Shown here: in pieces, positions 59,682 through 64,000 of the stretch
Layout: every line of letters starts with the position of its first letter
How positions within the stretch are numbered: the stretch's first letter is position 1
Source: Myrica gale
Lineage: Eukaryota; Streptophyta; Magnoliopsida; Fagales; Myricaceae
Direction: 5' to 3'
DNA length: 64,000 nucleotides
Assembly (NCBI GenBank): GCA_963930655.1
Contig: OZ005610.1
Location: forward strand, 3,291,001 to 3,355,000
The notes under the pieces: generated by a model
The model's database searches: none
What the model saw: the letters and a program-made list of their open reading frames with translations, nothing else
What the model was told of the DNA's origin: nothing
Translations under genes and position numbers: made by a program

Positions 59682-61780
59682 GAAAAAAATGAGAGTGAGA
59701 TGAGGGGATGCGTTCGCTCTCCCTGGTTTTAGGTTTCAGAGGAGAGGGAGGGGTTTCTATCTTGCTTTGCCCGATTGATAAATTTGTATGTACCTGAGAC
59801 AATGGGGTGCATGTGAATTTTATAATTGCACGTGCATTTTCATCATCTAAATTTTTATGTGTGATGCACTAGCCTACATCGTACCATCCCGGTTTAACCA
59901 GATATTTGTTTCTTTTCTTGCGTACCAAAAAACAAATAATAATAAAGTTGATGGCAATAAACATTGAGAACATGCAGATAGGCTTCCCAGTACTAGCAAA
60001 TCCATCCTTGTGGACCAGCCCAAGAAGTTTCCTCGCATTTGGAGACAAGTTCTACACGCGACCCAACACAGTTTTTGTTCACGTATAACTCTTCCATCCA
60101 CTAGCACCGGCGGACCAGGAATGAAAACTAACTCAGGCGAAATTTTAAAGTAAAATGACTGAATTTTTTTTTACATGATGTAAAAAATTGTCTTAGAGTT
60201 ACAATATCAAAACATTAAAGACTACAAATATTAAATTACACATACCGTACTATGTACTATGTACTACGACTGAGAGGGGACAATTGGATCCTACGATTGT
60301 GCATCTTCTGAAAACGTTGCAAAATAGTTTCGTTCTCAATAGTTTTAAAAAATTTTCGCTCGATGTACACTACCATACTCAACTAAGGTTGTCCTAGGCT
60401 CAACAACATCACAATCCAACCTAAAAATTACTACACAAATAACATTCCTTCCTCCGGTTTCCTTCACAATTCAGCCTAAAGTTAAGCAATAAATGAAAAA
60501 AAGTTTTAAAGAAAGAACATTACCTACCGCAAATGTCCTTCCAGCAAATAAGCAAGTATATTGGCAAAGTTCAAATGTGCTTCCAGCAATAGATTTTGAT
60601 CTTCACTACACAAATCCACATAAAGAACAATAAGTTAACAAGTACAAATTTAATTTGCTGTAGAATTTATTTTCCAACAATAAATTTTTATTTGCTGCAG
60701 CATTTATATCTAATCATTTTTTTCTGAATTCAATCTAAATATCTAATCATTAGTTTAAGCCAAAAAAACTCTAAACGGTGAAAGAGACTCAGAGTATAAT
60801 AATGTGTACAAGGCTTGCAATATATGTGAGTTGTGAGTTGTCATCTTTCTTAAGCAAGGAAACTAGTACAATATACAACAAAAGTATGAGTCAGCACCTC
60901 CTTACCAAATGTGGTGTTTAGCACTTAATCCAAAATATAATTTTAGAAGCTTCTTATAATTTTATTTTAACAATTTCCAGTGTAATTCAACCCTGCACTT
61001 GAGTTTCAAAGCGAGATTTATGGTAACAATTTTCATTCCTTTTATTTCTCCCTACTTCTCTCAGCAATCGAACAAAGGATAGCCAATCATGAATCATCCC
61101 CACTACCACAGACATGTTTGATGAAATGTCTCACCAAAAAAAAGAAGAAAAAAAAGATGGAAGCTAATATTGTCGTGTCGGTACCTCGAGAGACCGAAGG
61201 CTGAAACGAAGGCGCCGACGGTGAGCCGAAGGTTGAAGAGAGAGAGCCTGAGGGCTGAGAGGGGAGTCGACTCAGTCGGGAGAATGAAAATCGCATAAGG
61301 GAGAGAGGGGGCATTTTGTTGGTTCAAAACACAGGGGGGAAACGGCGTCGTTTCACCTCCTGTTTAAAAAAAATAAAATGCGGCATGGGCCTGATCCCCA
61401 TCAGGCCCAGTCCGCATTTTTTAATCACCTGGGCGGGCTTATGTTGGCATGGGCCAACTTATTTTTTTTAAAAAATATATACATGAAAAAAAAATTCAGG
61501 GGCGGACCCCGGGCGGCCGCCAATGTTCGCCCGGGCCTGGGTCCACCCTTTGTCCACAAGATAACTCGTATCACTCAGTTTCGTTCAAGTTTTTACTTTT
61601 CACAATCTTGGGATCAAGGTCTTCGGGGTTGCACCAATATTGCTATTCAAGTACAAAAAGCCAGCCTAAAATTGTCGAGCTCCGTAAGGCCAGCGAGCAC
61701 CATTTGAGTTTGGTTCATACGCTGAGCCTTATTGTGCTAAGAGGTGATGAGCTGCGGTGGACATTCGAAGTTCAAGATTC
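59682..61780. other. intergenic, transposon remnants
   Basis: The first 100 bp is the PEPPER-like 5' region. At 60105-60125 a CGGCGGACCAGGAATG sequence, and at 61498-61552 a G/C-rich palindrome (GGGGCGGACCCCGGGCGGCC...GGGCCTGGGTCCACCC), resemble ends of the GGCGGATC-type element at 21520, but no matched pair with a target duplication could be drawn. 61380-61460 is a further palindrome (GCGGCATGGGCCTGATCC / ATCAGGCCCAGTCCGC). No gene recognised. Confidence 0.4.
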
Positions 61781-62020
61781 AGCGGTCCAGAAAGACGCCA
61801 CCTCATTTAAAATGAAGATACCCACTTTCGACCTATTAGAGGATGACCCGCGATTTCATACCCGATCCCCGCTCATTTAGGAGTTGTGAATCTTGTGACC
61901 AGCGGTCCAGAAAGACGCCACCTCATTTAAAATGAAGATACCCACTTTCGACCTATTAGAGGATGACCCGCGATTTCATACCCGATACCCGCTCATTTAG
62001 GAGTTGTGAATCTTGTGACC
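61781..62020. repeat. 120 bp tandem duplication
   Basis: 61781-61900 and 61901-62020 are nearly identical (start AGCGGTCCAGAAAGACGCCA). Immediately after, a 44 bp unit (TTAGGAGTTGTGAATCTTGT...GACGGACT) is repeated at about 61997-62084. The flanking sequence is unknown. Confidence 0.9.
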
Positions 62021-62400
62021 ACTATCAGATCCGACGGACTTTAGGAGTTGTGAATCTTGTGACCACTATTAGATCCGACGGACTTTAGGTTTTGTAATGG
62101 GTCTCTATAGACGGCTATCTATCTCTATAATAATGGCCCATTAGTTTCTGGCAAGGCCTTGCTTACATTCACTTTTGCCGGGGGTAGGCTCAATGGGTCC
62201 GTAATCCATTACACTTGGCATGGACCCCAAATGGACTAATGGGCCTTCTTAGCCCAGACTTGCAACGAGATACAAACAGCTGTTTTTGGTGTGCCGCGTG
62301 TTCTTTCTGGTTTGTTTGGTGGAGGGCGAACCCTTCCTTAGAAATTACGGCGATTGTCTAGTCCATATCTATCGTGTGTTGCAAACCGAAAGAAAGAAAA

Positions 62401-62522
62401 CGGACATAAGTCGCGTTCAAGGTCTATTTCCACTACATTTGCTGCCCTGCCCACCATAAAGAAAACGGACACAAGTCGCGTTCAAGGTCTATTTCCACTA
62501 CATTTGCTGCCCTGCCCACCAT
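62401..62522. repeat. 65 bp tandem duplication
   Basis: The unit beginning CGGACATAAGTCGCGTTCAA at 62401 recurs at 62466 with one visible difference (CGGACACAAG). The second copy ends near 62522. Confidence 0.88.
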
Positions 62523-64000
62523 TTCGACACCGGTATGTTCTTTCAGATTTCCCATGCCCATCAAGAATGGGCCAATGGTCCCCGTTCTCTAGGTATTTCG
62601 AGAAACTCACTTCACTTGTAAGGACGTGGGGGTTTTTGACCAAAGCGATGGTCAAGTACGTAATTACCATGATTCAGATGAGCCCCTGCAATGACGCTTT
62701 ATCACGGTTGGAAAAAGATGGGCTGGTTATTTTCGATAGATAGGCCAAAATCAGTATTGCCAACCCAGGTTAATCAGAACTGCACGCTATCTATCTCTGG
62801 AGAAAACGGGGGCAGTTGTTTTGGAACTTTGCACAACTATAGCATTTGGTGACATGGATGTCACAGTACTCTTTGTCTCCAGAACTCTGCACTGTTTAAA
62901 ATCAATTGAACCTTTCACTGAAGAGTACCATTTCCGAGTACTGGTCATGAACGTTTCATCTCGTAGTTGCTTATGTGCCGCTTTATATTCATTTTGTCCA
63001 AAAGACGGAACAGAAAAAAGCAGAAGGCAAAAGAAAACAGAGGGGTGCAAATTGACCCAATGAAATCAGTGAAAGAAAAGAAAAAAGGCACCCGTTTACA
63101 GACTTTCCCCGGTTATGGAAATGGTTTCAAACATCAGGACTGCTCTCGGTGAATTGCAACCGGGTTTCTCTTCAGCCCTCCCCGAGTTATTGGTCTCCAG
63201 ACTCCATTTATGGCTTTTGATGTGCTCTTTAGTCTATCTTATACACAGAACAGAGTATTCAAAAGTTGTAATGAGAGATTATTGATTGCTTAGTCATATG
63301 ATGTTGGAGGGCAAATGTGATAACAAAAGAAGTAAGCTAATTGGTGTACGTAAAAGGAGGAGTCACATGTATCATGAAATTCCCAACCCTTGACATTCAT
63401 TGCTTCACGGTTCGTGTTTATCCGATATCAGAGGCTATACTATTTCCAACTCACCCAAGTAAAGATAAGGTATTTCTCACGGTCTTGTGAATACAATCAG
63501 ATGGGGTATGATTTTTCTGGCCAAAAGAAAAGGATATACCTCTGCCCTGTCTCCACTTTAAATTCAAACTTTATGCCTTCAGCGAATGGACTATGAAAGG
63601 GCCACCACACTCTCACAGCTGACAGCTTTAGACTATAGTGGCGATGTGGTGGTTTTCGCCCTGACAAGATACCCCAAATGTTAATTAAATTACTTTATAC
63701 ATTGTGTTTTATGACATTCTACAAAGCCTTATCCTCTCAAACGATAGATTGAACATTCTTGAGTATTTGGGTTATTATTTTAATTAATTTTTCTAATGTT
63801 TATTATGATTTTCCACTTAATTATTTTCTCATATCCTTTGCCTTAATATCAAAGTTTGCCTAAAAAAATGAAATTTATATTCCATGGTCCCATGTATTAA
63901 ATAATATTATCAAGCACAAAAAAAGGTTAAAATATGTTTGCGGGCTTATGGTAGTGGAATCCTAAACTACATCCAAAATGTGAATATTCCGAAACATAAG
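62523..64000. other. intergenic, no gene seen
   Basis: Short unrelated open frames only. No domain, RNA gene or complete repeat recognised to the end of the window. Confidence 0.35.

Noticed and set aside
59245..59703. Long plus-strand open frame over the first PEPPER-like exon.
   Set aside because: It is the antisense shadow of a GC-rich, Thr/Pro-rich coding exon on minus.
61087..61327. Two overlapping minus-strand frames of about 75 codons, considered as a small gene start.
   Set aside because: No recognisable domain or downstream exon, and both run into a simple A/T-rich tract.

Overview
This is nuclear DNA from a flowering plant, most likely a eudicot. The evidence is AT-rich introns with GT-AG borders, plant-specific gene families (a Golgi alpha-mannosidase I with a plant-type N-terminus, bHLH35, a PEPPER-type KH protein, a MIF/MDL protein, a PRCC-like protein, a plant DNA ligase IV), and plant transposons (Copia, L1-like LINE, a SINE, hAT, Mutator-like elements and Tourist-like MITEs). 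The species cannot be fixed from the sequence. There are no CRISPR arrays, operons or bacterial features.

Layout. 1-3364 is intergenic and holds a 1.6 kb terminal-inverted-repeat element with another one inside it. 3365-14754 (minus) is a complete 14-exon class I alpha-mannosidase gene (MNS1/2 type, 558 aa). Its third intron carries a decayed Copia retrotransposon, itself interrupted by a precisely inserted 1.14 kb hAT element. 14755-16719 holds two MITEs. 16720-18775 (minus) is a coiled-coil protein gene whose reading frame is broken by three single-base indels. 20423-20850 (minus) is a lone exon of a PAP28-like purple acid phosphatase. 21511-27881 is transposon-rich and contains a 1.95 kb Mutator-like element, two Tourist-like MITEs, a 128 bp tandem duplication and a hAT cluster.

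28258-31876 (plus) is a complete bHLH35-type transcription factor gene, with a SINE in its last intron. 33482-41890 (plus) is a two-exon PRCC-like gene whose single 7.1 kb intron holds a 5.5 kb L1-like LINE. Facing it, 42909-51692 (minus) is a DNA ligase IV locus with an in-frame stop codon and no exons for the OB fold and BRCT domains. It is read here as a pseudogene. 52506-53946 (minus) is a complete MIF/D-dopachrome-tautomerase-like gene (115 aa). 54721-59681 (minus) is a complete three-KH-domain gene of the PEPPER family (497 aa). The last 4 kb is repeat-rich with tandem duplications and no recognisable gene.

The genes are functionally unrelated neighbours: N-glycan trimming, transcription, nuclear/splicing-associated, DNA repair, tautomerase, and RNA binding in flower development. 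I found no coordinated novel system. The most unusual content is the eroded ligase IV locus, the datable nested insertion in the mannosidase intron, and the family of Tourist-like MITEs with clean TTA/TAA target duplications.
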